From Chloroflexota bacterium (GTDB lineage: Bacteria > Chloroflexota > Anaerolineae > Caldilineales > Caldilineaceae), in assembly GCA_003577005.1 (NCBI GenBank), contig QEUW01000036.1:1-47293 (forward strand): a stretch of 47,293 nucleotides of DNA. Reading direction: 5' to 3'. The position numbers and the translations under genes are program-made. Below the pieces are notes generated by a model. It was not told where the DNA came from. It was given only the letters and a program-made list of their open reading frames with translations, and did no database searches. This document shows, one piece after another, positions 25,176 to 33,140 of this stretch (positions within the stretch are counted from its first letter, which is position 1; each line of letters begins with the position of its first letter).

Positions 25176-26870
25176 ATGATTCGCTCTCAACTTCAAACGA
25201 TTGTTCAAAGCTCCTTGGCGGACGCCCAATCCGCCGGTGTGCTGCCCGCCTTTGACCTGCCCACGGTCGATGTCACGCGCCCCAAGCAGGCCGAACATGG
25301 CGACTACAGCACCAATGTGGCGATGGTCGCCGCGGCTGCGGTCCGCAAAGCCGGTGGCAACGCCAACCCGCGCCAGATCGCCCAGGCTGTGGTCGATCAC
25401 CTGCCGGCCAACGACCTCATCGGTCTGGCTGAACTGGCCGGTCCCGGCTTTATCAACTTTCGCCTGGCCGATAGCTGGTTGCAAGAACAGGTCGGTGTGA
25501 TTCTAGAGGCGGGTGAGACCTTTGGCAACCTCGACCGCGGTCGGGGAGAGCGGTGGCAAGTCGAATTTGTGAGCGCCAACCCTACTGGACCAATCCACTA
25601 CGGCGGGGCCCGCAACGCGGTCCTCGGCGACAGTGTGGCGAATGTACTCGCCGCCGCTGGCTACCAGGTGCAGCGCGAGTTTTACGTCAACGACCGTGGG
25701 ACCCAGTTCGAGGCATTTATTGCCACGCTCTACGCCCGTTACACCCAAAAGCTAGGCCGCGACGAGCCGGTGCCCGAAAACGGCTATCTCGGCGAATACA
25801 TGTTCGACTATGCGCAAGAGGTTATCGACGAATATGGCGACCGCTTTTTGCACATGGATAAAAGCATGGCGCTCCAGGAAATGCGCGCCATCGGCTATAA
25901 CCTGGTTGTCCAGGGGTGGGAGCATGAACTGGCGCGCATCGGCGTCCATTTTGACCGCTGGTTTAGCGAGCAGAGTCTCTACGACGAAGGGCTGGTCGAA
26001 CAGGCGCTCGACTATCTTGACCAGCGCGGCGAACTGGTGCGCCGTGAAGGGGCCGTCTGGTTTACCGCCAGCAGATACCCCAACATCGACAAAGATGTCG
26101 TAGTCGTGCGGTCGAACGGTGCGCCTTCCTATTTCGCCAGCGACATCGCCTATCACTATGACAAGTTTGTGCGCCGCCAGTTCGACCACGTGGTCAACGT
26201 CTGGGCGGTGGACCACCAGGGCCATGTGCCGCGCATGAAGGCGATGATGCAGGCGTTTGGTCTCGACCCAGAGCGGCTGACTATCCTCATGTACGACCTG
26301 GTCAAGCTCGTGCGCGACGGGCAGGAGGTCAAGCTCAGCAAACGCATGGGCAATCTGCTCACCATCAACGAAGTGGTGGACGAGGTTGGCTCGGATGCGC
26401 TGCGCTTCAACCTGCTGACGCGCAGCCCCGAAAGCACCATCGAATTCGACCTTGACCTGGCTACCCAACAGACCAACGAAAACCCAGTCTACTATGTCCA
26501 GTACAGCCATGCCCGTATCTGCTCGATCTACAATCGGGCGGTTGAAGAGGGGCTGGTCAACGCTCAATGGTCAATGGTCGATGGTCAATGGTCGCTGTTG
26601 ACGCACTCGTCGGAACTGGCGCTGATCCGGAAATTGTTGGAATTAGAGGAGCAGATCGAGTTGGCGGTGGAGAAGCTATCGCCACACAATCTGACCCACT
26701 ATGCGCTGGAGCTAGCGCGCACCTTCAACGCCTTTTACCGCGACTGCCGCGTCGTCGACCCGGCAGAGCCGGACTTGAGCCAGGCGCGGCTTGGCCTCGC
26801 TCAGGCCGCCCGCATCGCCCTCGCCAAGACGCTGCGGTTGATGGGGGTGAGTGCCCCGGAGAGCATGTAA
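25176..26870 (+). CDS. argS: Arginyl-tRNA synthetase
   Basis: This 564-residue class I synthetase charges tRNA(Arg). The N-terminal Add1 domain is followed by ANPTGPIHYGG (residues 135-144), where the HIGH motif reads HYGG; a Gly at this position also occurs in actinobacterial ArgRS. KLSKR (KMSKS equivalent) comes near residue 388, then the DALR anticodon-binding domain. A heptamer repeat at 26564-26598 encodes an odd stretch NAQWSMVDGQWSLLTH at the start of the anticodon domain, between conserved segments. The ribosome site is weak. Confidence 0.95.
   Translation: MIRSQLQTIVQSSLADAQSAGVLPAFDLPTVDVTRPKQAEHGDYSTNVAMVAAAAVRKAGGNANPRQIAQAVVDHLPANDLIGLAELAGPGFINFRLADSWLQEQVGVILEAGETFGNLDRGRGERWQVEFVSANPTGPIHYGGARNAVLGDSVANVLAAAGYQVQREFYVNDRGTQFEAFIATLYARYTQKLGRDEPVPENGYLGEYMFDYAQEVIDEYGDRFLHMDKSMALQEMRAIGYNLVVQGWEHELARIGVHFDRWFSEQSLYDEGLVEQALDYLDQRGELVRREGAVWFTASRYPNIDKDVVVVRSNGAPSYFASDIAYHYDKFVRRQFDHVVNVWAVDHQGHVPRMKAMMQAFGLDPERLTILMYDLVKLVRDGQEVKLSKRMGNLLTINEVVDEVGSDALRFNLLTRSPESTIEFDLDLATQQTNENPVYYVQYSHARICSIYNRAVEEGLVNAQWSMVDGQWSLLTHSSELALIRKLLELEEQIELAVEKLSPHNLTHYALELARTFNAFYRDCRVVDPAEPDLSQARLGLAQAARIALAKTLRLMGVSAPESM
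26564..26598 (+). repeat. Class II heptamer array inside argS
   Basis: TCAATGG, TCAATGG, TCGATGG, TCAATGG, TCGCTGT run in a perfect 7-bp period within the coding frame. The encoded peptide, rich in Gln/Trp/Ser, breaks a helical region of the ArgRS anticodon domain. The units match those of intergenic element 4 (GTCAATG). Confidence 0.85.
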
Positions 26871-26874
26871 AAGC

Positions 26875-26934
26875 GTGATAAGTGATAAGTGAGGAGTAAG
26901 GCCAGGCGCCACCCATCACTCATCAACGACAGGC
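26875..26934 (+). repeat. Palindromic 7-bp-period repeat element 5
   Basis: TGATAAG, TGATAAG, TGAGGAG begin at 26876, five bases after the argS stop (26868-26870). Inverted units (CATCACT, CATCAAC) follow from 26914. It separates argS from serA. Confidence 0.8.
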
Positions 26935-26962
26935 TTAGGCCGTATTCTAGACAGGCTGTTCT

Positions 26963-28558
26963 ATGACAACACCCTACAAAGTACTCGTCAGCGATGCGTT
27001 GCCCGAATCGGGGTTGGCGCCGCTACGTAAGGCAGAAAACGTCCAGCTCGATGTCAAGACGAGTCTGACGCCACAGCAACTGAAAGCGATCATCCCAGAA
27101 TATGACGCGCTGATCGTCCGCAGCAGCACACAGGTGACCGCCGACCTGATCGACGCCGGCAAACATCTGCGCGTGGTGGCGCGCGCCGGAGTGGGTGTAG
27201 ACAACATCGACACCGAGGCTGCAACACACGCCGGGGTGATCGTCGTCAACGCACCCACCGGCAATACGCTGGCGGCGGCGGAACATACCATTGCGCTGCT
27301 CATGGCGCTGGCCCGTCTTATCCCCCAGGCGGATGCGCATGTGCGGAGCGGCCAGTGGAAGCGCAACCAGTTTGTCGGCGTCGAAGTGCGCGACAAGGTA
27401 CTTGGTTCGGTCGGGCTGGGTCGTGTGGCGCAGGAGGTGGTACAACGGGCGCAGGGTCTTGGCATGAGAGTCTTGGGGTACGACCCGTTTGTCACGCCCG
27501 ATTACGCCGCCCAGCGCGGGGTGATGCTGGTCGATCTGGACATGCTCCTGGCTCAGGCCGATTTTGTCACAGTCCACGTGCCGTTGACACCCCAGACGCG
27601 TCATCTCCTCAACCGGGAGCGGCTGCTCAAGCTCAAGCAGGGAGCGCGGCTGCTCAACGTGGCGCGGGGTGGGATCGTCGATGAGGAGACGCTGGTGGAA
27701 CTGGTCGAAAGCGGCCACCTGGCCGGCGCGGCGCTCGATGTCTTCGACCACGAGCCGCTGCCAGGCGATAGCCCGCTACGTCGAAGCGATAAGATCATTC
27801 TGACGCCCCACCTGGGGGCCAGCACGGTCGAGGCGCAGGAAAAGGTGGCCGAAGATGTGGCACTGCAAGTGCTCGATGTGCTCAATGACCGGCCCGCACG
27901 GTATGCCGTCAATGCGCCCATCATCCCTCCGCGCGATCTCGAATATCTTGTCCCTTATATCGACCTGGCCGAGCGGATGGGGCGCTTTCTCAAGCAGCTT
28001 GGTGCGCACAGCATGGGCGATGTAGAGGTGACGGTGCATGGCGCGCTGGCAAATTTTGACCTGGCCTATCTCAACGCGGCCATCATCAAGGGGTTGATGT
28101 CCGATGTGGCCGAAGTGCGCGTCAATCTGGTCAATGCGCAACTGGTGGCCGAACGGCGTGGCCTCAACTTGGTGGAAATTCGCCGCCACCAACCTGATTC
28201 GCCCTACGAAGATACGCTCACTCTGAGCGCCCATTCAGGCGAGCAGCGCTGGACTGTGCGCGGCGCTGTCGTTCAAGGCGAGCCGCACATTGTCTCGATG
28301 AATGGGCTCTGGGTAGACATTGCGGCGATTGGCCATCTTTTGTTGACCGGCCATCAAGACCGCCCTGGCATCATCGGCCGCGTGGGCACCGCGCTCGGCG
28401 AGGCGGACATCAACATCAGCTTTATGCACGTAGGGCGCCGCGCACCGCGCTCGCAAGCCATCATGGTGCTCGGCACCGACGAGCCAGTACCAGCCGACCT
28501 CCTGGCTCAGATGCAGGGTTGGGATGACATTCTCTGGCTGCGGGCGATTACATTGTGA
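26963..28558 (+). CDS. serA: D-3-phosphoglycerate dehydrogenase
   Basis: This 531-residue enzyme catalyses the first step of serine synthesis, oxidising 3-phosphoglycerate with NAD+. It has the substrate domain (IVRSSTQVTADLI, AGVGVDNID), a Rossmann domain with VGLGRVAQEV (the third Gly of GxGxxG is Ala), the catalytic Arg in NVARGGIVDE, and His in LTPHLGAST. An intervening ASB-like domain and a C-terminal ACT domain (DRPGIIGRVGTALGEADINI) follow, so serine feedback control is likely. The stop codon is the first three bases of a heptamer element. No ribosome site is seen. Confidence 0.95.
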   Translation: MTTPYKVLVSDALPESGLAPLRKAENVQLDVKTSLTPQQLKAIIPEYDALIVRSSTQVTADLIDAGKHLRVVARAGVGVDNIDTEAATHAGVIVVNAPTGNTLAAAEHTIALLMALARLIPQADAHVRSGQWKRNQFVGVEVRDKVLGSVGLGRVAQEVVQRAQGLGMRVLGYDPFVTPDYAAQRGVMLVDLDMLLAQADFVTVHVPLTPQTRHLLNRERLLKLKQGARLLNVARGGIVDEETLVELVESGHLAGAALDVFDHEPLPGDSPLRRSDKIILTPHLGASTVEAQEKVAEDVALQVLDVLNDRPARYAVNAPIIPPRDLEYLVPYIDLAERMGRFLKQLGAHSMGDVEVTVHGALANFDLAYLNAAIIKGLMSDVAEVRVNLVNAQLVAERRGLNLVEIRRHQPDSPYEDTLTLSAHSGEQRWTVRGAVVQGEPHIVSMNGLWVDIAAIGHLLLTGHQDRPGIIGRVGTALGEADINISFMHVGRRAPRSQAIMVLGTDEPVPADLLAQMQGWDDILWLRAITL

Positions 28559-28613
28559 TGAGTGATAAGTGACGAGTGACCTTCGGTACACTGATTACTC
28601 GTCACTCATCACG
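28556..28613 (+). repeat. Palindromic 7-bp-period repeat element 6
   Basis: Eight heptamers in exact register: TGATGAG, TGATAAG, TGACGAG, TGACCTT, CGGTACA, CTGATTA, CTCGTCA, CTCATCA. The first unit contains the serA stop codon. The right half is the inverse of the left, giving a hairpin. Confidence 0.9.
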
Positions 28614-28614
28614 G

Positions 28615-28642
28615 TTGCTTTCCCCCCGTTTCTGAGTATAAT
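28615..28642 (+). promoter_or_regulatory. Promoter for a (nearly) leaderless mRNA
   Basis: TTGCTT (28615-28620), 16 bp, TATAAT (28637-28642). The ATG at 28652 is nine bases after the -10 box, so the leader is 0-3 nt. No ribosome site exists. Confidence 0.6.
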
Positions 28643-28651
28643 CGGGCCGTT

Positions 28652-29464
28652 ATGGGAACCGAACCCTTGCTCTTGCACCCTATTCGCCGGCTAAGTCGCA
28701 CGTGGCAGTTACGTGTGCTCTTCGGCATTTCTCTGATCTGGCTGGCGCCGGCATTAGCCTGTGGCAGCTTTGCTCCCCGCCCCACTCCGACGCCAACCAC
28801 CCAGGTGGTGATCGGTGGTAGCGCAGTGGACCAGCCGAGCACACCAGGCGATGCTCCTGCCCTCGCAACACCTGAACCCCAGATTGAGCTTGCCGATACC
28901 CCCACCCCGACTTTAGTACCAACGCCGACCGAGGTCTTTACACCGACTCCTCAGCCCGGCACGGCAATTGCTGTGGGCCAGCCGGCGCGTGTGGTGGCGC
29001 CTGCCGGGTTAAACATGCGCCAGGAGCCGCGCACCGGCAGCCAACTGATTCTCCAGCTTGGCACCGGTGTGCGTGTGACTGTGGTGTCCGGCCCCCAATC
29101 AGCTGACGGTTTCACCTGGTGGCAGGTCGATGACGGCCAGGGCAATGTCGGGTGGGTGGCGGAACGCGACGCCGAGACCGAATGGCTCAGCCCTCAGTTG
29201 GGCCAGGCGCAGCCGGCGGATCGGGACCCGCGCGTGGGGGATCGCGTCCAGGTGATGATCGCCCAGCTAACCGTGCGCGCTGTTCCCGGCACCGATGCTC
29301 CAATGCTCACCCGTGTGGATCAGGGCAGCCAGTTTACGGTCACAGCAGGCCCACAACAGGCCAGTGGCTATACCTGGTATCAGATCCGCTCGGATGACGG
29401 GTCGGTAGAGGGTTGGGTGGCCGCTGGGGATGCTTCAACCCGCTGGCTGAGCCCGCTGGAATAA
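28652..29464 (+). CDS. Exported protein with two SH3b domains
   Basis: This 270-residue protein has an N-terminal hydrophobic signal (about 20-37) ending in ALAC, a loose lipobox, so it may be a lipoprotein. A long Thr/Pro linker follows. Two bacterial SH3 domains (about 110-185 and 195-268) have the LNMRQEPRTGSQ and WWQVDDGQGNVGWV patterns, repeated more loosely as LTVRAVPGTDAP and WYQIRSDDGSVEGWV. SH3b domains often bind cell-wall peptides. It is convergent with the TspO-like gene, two bases away. Confidence 0.8.
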   Translation: MGTEPLLLHPIRRLSRTWQLRVLFGISLIWLAPALACGSFAPRPTPTPTTQVVIGGSAVDQPSTPGDAPALATPEPQIELADTPTPTLVPTPTEVFTPTPQPGTAIAVGQPARVVAPAGLNMRQEPRTGSQLILQLGTGVRVTVVSGPQSADGFTWWQVDDGQGNVGWVAERDAETEWLSPQLGQAQPADRDPRVGDRVQVMIAQLTVRAVPGTDAPMLTRVDQGSQFTVTAGPQQASGYTWYQIRSDDGSVEGWVAAGDASTRWLSPLE

Positions 29465-29466
29465 GC

Positions 29467-30249
29467 TTAGCCAACTGGCTCAGGCAGCCGGCTGTTCCGT
29501 CTTGTGACAAAAGCGCTCATCACGGCAATCAACGCAACAACGACTGTTGCAACCCATGCGCCAGTTGCCACCATCGGTGCACCGGCGTGTTTGATGGCAA
29601 TCCCACTAAATGCCCAAATGAGTACGAGCGTATAAGCAACATCACCGCGCGTCAGCCCGATAGCGGCGGCGAGAAAAACCCCCACGGCCAGCATGATGAG
29701 CGTCCACAGTTCGGCGCTGATGCCCCATCCGTCCCACTGTAGATAATCCAAAACCGCAGTGACATTTGCTATCGTTGCGACAGAAATCCAGCCCAGATAG
29801 ATACTAAACGGGATGTCCACGCACCACCGTTCAAGGGGGGGAGCTTCAACTTTGCCGATTTGCAGCCGGACATAAATAGCGATCAGCAACAGTAACAGGG
29901 CAAACATGACCACTACAGACAGAATGAAATACTCGTAGTGCCAGAGGAAGAGCCAGGTTACGTTGGCGACACCACTCCAGGCGAACAAATAACCGATGCG
30001 CTGTAAGCGCGGGTTGGTGCGTTGGGCAGGGAGAAGCTGATAGATCACAAAGGCCAGCCAGCTGACGTAAATCAAACCCCAGATGGAGAAGACATAGCCG
30101 GCAGGCACAAAATAGACTTGAAAGCGATCTGAAATTTCGCCTGTTGTCTGTCCATTCAAGGGGAGCGCGTTGGCTAACCCGTTGAAGATAATCGTTGCAA
30201 GCGCAACGAACAAATTGATGTACGGTCGCACTCGATCTCTGTTCGTCAT
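29467..30249 (-). CDS. TspO/MBR-like tryptophan-rich sensory protein
   Basis: This 260-residue integral membrane protein has about eight helices. FVPAGYVFSIWGLIYVSW near residue 47 recalls the PPGWVFPIVW signature of TspO, which binds porphyrins and related ligands. It is longer than classical TspO (about 160), as in an enlarged bacterial subgroup whose role is unclear. The spacer 30250-30619 upstream holds palindromes at 30411 and 30529 but no strong promoter. Confidence 0.7.
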   Translation of the reverse strand: MTNRDRVRPYINLFVALATIIFNGLANALPLNGQTTGEISDRFQVYFVPAGYVFSIWGLIYVSWLAFVIYQLLPAQRTNPRLQRIGYLFAWSGVANVTWLFLWHYEYFILSVVVMFALLLLLIAIYVRLQIGKVEAPPLERWCVDIPFSIYLGWISVATIANVTAVLDYLQWDGWGISAELWTLIMLAVGVFLAAAIGLTRGDVAYTLVLIWAFSGIAIKHAGAPMVATGAWVATVVVALIAVMSAFVTRRNSRLPEPVG

Positions 30250-30410
30250 AGAATTTGACTCTACCTGGATTGCGCCAGCAGATCTAGCGCTAATACTACA
30301 ATTCTCGGTTATAAGTCGGGTACAACAGTACTACAACGAGACTTTGATAATTGTCGTAATAGAGTTTGGCGGGAGTCAACTGTTGCCAGTGGCACCGGAT
30401 CTGCCAGCCA

Positions 30411-30543
30411 AAGGTACACCGCACTTGAGCAATTGCGTACCTTCTCATGGTGTTTACATGCGTGAAGGATTGAGCCTGCTTCTTGCGATAAATAGTGTAC
30501 GAATTGGCAACTCTGGCGATGTTGCTCAGGTGCGTTGCACCTC
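30411..30543. repeat. Palindromes upstream of the HNH/SH3 gene
   Basis: AAGGTAC (30411-30417) pairs with GTACCTT (30437-30443). AGGTGCGTTGCACCT (30529-30543) is a near-palindrome of the same type as those at 14303-14402. The surrounding DNA (30250-30619) is more AT-rich than its neighbours and has no gene. Confidence 0.5.
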
Positions 30544-30619
30544 TAGGGAGCAAATCCAACTGCGTAGCTCCTACTGAATTGCGTATGAAGTTTGTTGGAC
30601 CTGAAAGTGATGATTGGCT

Positions 30620-31507
30620 ATGCCTGCTTTTCCCTTTACAGAAGTAGATTACCGGGAATACATCAATTCCCCACAGTGGCATTGGAAAGCCGAACTGGCA
30701 AAGAGCCATGTTGGCAATCGCTGCCAGATCTGCAATCGCCCGGCGAGTGAGGTCGAGCTAGAGACTTATCACCGCACCTATGACCGGCTGGGCAACGAGT
30801 TGCTCGAAGACCTGATTGTCTTGTGCCGAAGATGTCACAAACAGTTCAAAAAGGGCAAGCTACCATCGGGCCTTCCCCTTGTACCCTCAACTGCCGCGCC
30901 AGACCCTTATACGCTGTTAAATACAACTACGGCGCCGGTCGGGCACGGTGGTCCAACAGGAAATAATCAAAGCGTGCTTTTAGCGCTGGGGGGCGTGGGG
31001 CTCGTTTTGGTGATTGGGGCCGTACTTGTAGCCACTCGTTTTCAGTTGGGGCCACCCGTACCGCCAACATCTGGTACGACCCAGGCGAGGTCCCCGACGC
31101 TTCCGGCTTCAGCGCCTGGCGTGCTGGTTGAGGGCCCGACTGCAACACCTACGTTTACACGGGCACCACCAACACCATCATCCACATCAACGCCAACCGC
31201 TACGCAGTCGCCTACACCCACACCGTCGCCTACACCTTCGCCTACATCTACACCGCCCCCAACACCGTCGCCCACAATAGAACCAACGCCAACCGAGCCA
31301 GCAAGGTACTATTATCTCAGGCAAGATGCCAACATCCGGCGCGGGCCGGGTACAAGATATCCTGCTGTACGCGTAGGCAAAGCTGGCGAAGTACTAGATG
31401 TCATCGGGTGTGATACGCCCTGCGAGTGGTACGAACTCGCAGATGGGAACTGGGTGCGGGAATATCTGGTGGTTGAAGCTTCTGTCTCTCCGCCAACGGA
31501 AGAATAA
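30620..31507 (+). CDS. HNH-type zinc domain, membrane helix and SH3b domain in one protein
   Basis: This 295-residue protein combines parts seldom seen together. Residues about 30-80 are HNH-nuclease-like: CQICN, then YHRTYDRLGNELLEDLIVLCRRCHKQF with paired Cys and His. A membrane helix (about 116-139) follows, then about 70 residues almost wholly Thr/Pro/Ser. The C-terminal SH3b domain (ANIRRGPGTRYPAVRVGKAG, CEWYEL) should lie outside the cell. The HNH part would be cytoplasmic and may be only a zinc-binding module, since its catalytic residues cannot be confirmed. The ATG at 30620 is chosen over an upstream TTG. Confidence 0.75.
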   Translation: MPAFPFTEVDYREYINSPQWHWKAELAKSHVGNRCQICNRPASEVELETYHRTYDRLGNELLEDLIVLCRRCHKQFKKGKLPSGLPLVPSTAAPDPYTLLNTTTAPVGHGGPTGNNQSVLLALGGVGLVLVIGAVLVATRFQLGPPVPPTSGTTQARSPTLPASAPGVLVEGPTATPTFTRAPPTPSSTSTPTATQSPTPTPSPTPSPTSTPPPTPSPTIEPTPTEPARYYYLRQDANIRRGPGTRYPAVRVGKAGEVLDVIGCDTPCEWYELADGNWVREYLVVEASVSPPTEE

Positions 31508-31563
31508 GCCAGGGCAGTTGGATATGGTTCATTCAAAAGCTGCCGTCGCGTGACAAAAACTCT

Positions 31564-31597
31564 ACTACACGAAGGATTGATGATCGCTCCGTGTAGT
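31564..31597 (+). terminator. Hairpin after the HNH/SH3b gene
   Basis: ACTACACG (31564-31571) pairs with CGTGTAGT (31590-31597) 57 nt after the stop; there is no T-tract. Confidence 0.4.
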
Positions 31598-31623
31598 GGG
31601 AAACATTCCTGCTTATCTCCGTA

Positions 31624-31637
31624 GAAGTGATCACTTC
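31624..31637. promoter_or_regulatory. Perfect 14-bp palindrome
   Basis: GAAGTGATCACTTC lies just beyond the end of the SDR remnant. It is operator-like, but no intact gene adjoins it. Confidence 0.35.
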
Positions 31638-31656
31638 AAGCAGTCGCTGCTCACGT

Positions 31657-31851
31657 TTACTCACTTGTAACGATAGTGCAAGACTCATCCGCAGCGAGAA
31701 AGAGCGCAAGCGCGGCGATATCCGCTGGATCGAGCATTGCGGGGATCAGGGTGGCGTAGGCGCCCGCGCCGCCGCTGGACTGAATCCGTGCAACCGCCTC
31801 ATCCAGCCGTTTTGCATTCCCGTCACCGGCGACGATCTGCGCACCTAATGA
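31657..31851 (-). pseudogene. Short-chain dehydrogenase remnant with internal deletion
   Basis: A minus-strand frame reads LGAQIVAGDGNAKRLDEA, typical of the second Rossmann strand of SDR enzymes. It then jumps to MLDPADIAALALFLAADES, typical of the SDR C-terminus, ending in TAA. The GxxxGxG loop, the Tyr-x-x-x-Lys site and about 150 residues between the two segments are gone. It abuts another truncated gene at 31858. Confidence 0.65.
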
Positions 31852-31857
31852 AAAAAC

Positions 31858-32037
31858 TTAGCTCTTCTGGATCAGCGCTTGGTTCGTTTCGCCGCTCACG
31901 GCTTTGATGGTCGTTTCAAAACCAACCAGGTTTTGCCACTGGCCGGGGGCGACAAAGTCGAGCGCGTGCAGCACCCGGGTTGTAACATTGCTGGTGGGTA
32001 GATCGTCGACTAATTCGTAGATAGGCTTGGCTGCCAT
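31858..32037 (-). CDS. Small protein, probably a truncated gene
   Basis: 59 residues starting MAAKPIYELVDDLP with ribosome site AAAGGAAA. The sequence is well-formed (ALDFVAPGQWQNLVGFETTIKAV) and looks like the N-terminus of a longer conserved protein that stops abruptly at ALIQKS, six bases before the SDR remnant. I cannot name the family. It may be expressed, but truncation at the junction is likely. Confidence 0.45.
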   Translation of the reverse strand: MAAKPIYELVDDLPTSNVTTRVLHALDFVAPGQWQNLVGFETTIKAVSGETNQALIQKS

Positions 32038-32105
32038 ACGAGTTTCCTTTCCCTGTGAGTCTGTCACAGGTGTTCGTTGATAACGTTCGAGGCCAGCAGC
32101 AGCAC

Positions 32106-32372
32106 CTACTTCAATACGGCCTCAGCAAAACCGGTTTTTTCTTGCGTGTAAACGACCGAGTAATCACCGTTTGATTTGGGAAAGAACCGGTTGAATTCAC
32201 CGCCGGCTATTGCTTCCTTGCTCGTGGCGCGCTCGCCGGCGGTGCTTTCCTGCGCCTCTTCCCAGCGCGAACGCTCGACCGGAGCGCAGGCCACCAGCAC
32301 AAGCGCCACACCGAGCAGGAGGAACTAGAGCCAGCGTGTGATGGGATATCGTCCCACACGTTGTTTTGCCAT
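32106..32372 (-). pseudogene. Lipoprotein gene with an in-frame TAG in the signal peptide
   Basis: From the ATG at 32372 (GAAGGG upstream) the frame reads 15 codons, then TAG at 32325-32327, then continues as FLLLGVALVLVACAP, a perfect signal-peptide core and lipobox (VAC). The mature part includes FFPKSNGDYSVVYTQEKTGFAEAVLK and ends in TAG, perhaps early. One base change has cut the signal peptide in two. Restart at an internal GTG (32309) would lack the n-region. It lies in a block of decayed genes. Confidence 0.65.
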
Positions 32373-32399
32373 AGGGTTGATCCCTTCTACTTCCAGATG

Positions 32400-32474
32400 A
32401 TACCAAATCCGGCGAACTACCATGCCTTCCCAAAAGCATGGAGCTTCCGGGAAGGCCGGAGTAGGATTCGGTAT
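32400..32474. repeat. 75-bp palindromic element
   Basis: The outer ends ATACCAAATCC and GGATTCGGTAT are inverted with one mismatch. Inner arms GCCTTCCC (32424-32431) and GGGAAGGC (32449-32456) are perfect. AGCTTCCGGGAAGG and GCCGGAGTAGG recur in similar form at 33159-33171 and 33262, so this is one member of a dispersed family, possibly MITE-like. Confidence 0.55.
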
Positions 32475-32648
32475 AAGATCGTTGCCCACTCACGCCCATT
32501 GGCAGACCGGCGTGCGTATCGGCGCATCCGTACCTGCAACATGGGCAGAAAAGCCTTGCAGTCGCCTGCTCCTGGCACTCAGCACAAGGATGAAGACATG
32601 GAGCGAGTCGCTCCGCCAGCGATCTGCCCGCTTTTTTCGTAATGGCGA

Positions 32649-33080
32649 CTACTCCTCGGGCGTGAAGACGCGGATTCCAGCCGTAGCCCTCCCATCTTGC
32701 AGGTTGGCCTTGAGCAGATCGCGGATCTCAGCCAAAAGCTGGACATCGGCGGGCGCCTCCGGCGGCGGGGTGGCCTTGGCTTCCTGTGCAAAGCGTTTTT
32801 GCATGTTATTGATCGTGCGCACCATCAGGAAGATCACAAAGGCGATGATCAGAAAGTTGATCACCGCCTGTATGAAGTTGCCGTAAGTGATGGTGGCGTT
32901 GCCGACGGTTACTGCCAGCCCTGTAAAGTCGATGCCGCCAATGATCACGCCGATCACTGGCATGATGATGTCATCGACCAGCGAGGTGACGATGGCGCCA
33001 AAGGCGACGCCAATGATCACGGCCACAGCCAGGTCCATGACATTGCCTCGATTGATGAACTCGCGGAATTCTCTTAGCAT
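32649..33080 (-). CDS. mscL: Large-conductance mechanosensitive channel
   Basis: This 143-residue inner-membrane channel opens under osmotic down-shock to release solutes. It shows the full family layout: N-terminal amphipathic helix FREFINRGNVMDLAV, first helix with VIIGVAFGAIVTSLVDDIIMP lining the pore, periplasmic loop, second helix FLIIAFVIFLMVRTINN, and a charged C-terminal helix bundle (LLAEIRDLLKANL). AAGGAGAG precedes the ATG. It is the one intact gene in the otherwise decayed stretch 31640-33740. Confidence 0.95.
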   Translation of the reverse strand: MLREFREFINRGNVMDLAVAVIIGVAFGAIVTSLVDDIIMPVIGVIIGGIDFTGLAVTVGNATITYGNFIQAVINFLIIAFVIFLMVRTINNMQKRFAQEAKATPPPEAPADVQLLAEIRDLLKANLQDGRATAGIRVFTPEE

Positions 33081-33140
33081 GGGTTTCTCTCCTTGAAGAT
33101 GCGATGACCTAGTGCAGGATTAACCCTGTTCCTTTGCAAA

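Noticed and set aside
32385..32648. Open frames between the TAG lipoprotein and mscL
   Set aside because: They have no ribosome site and cross the palindrome at 32400; no protein-like pattern.
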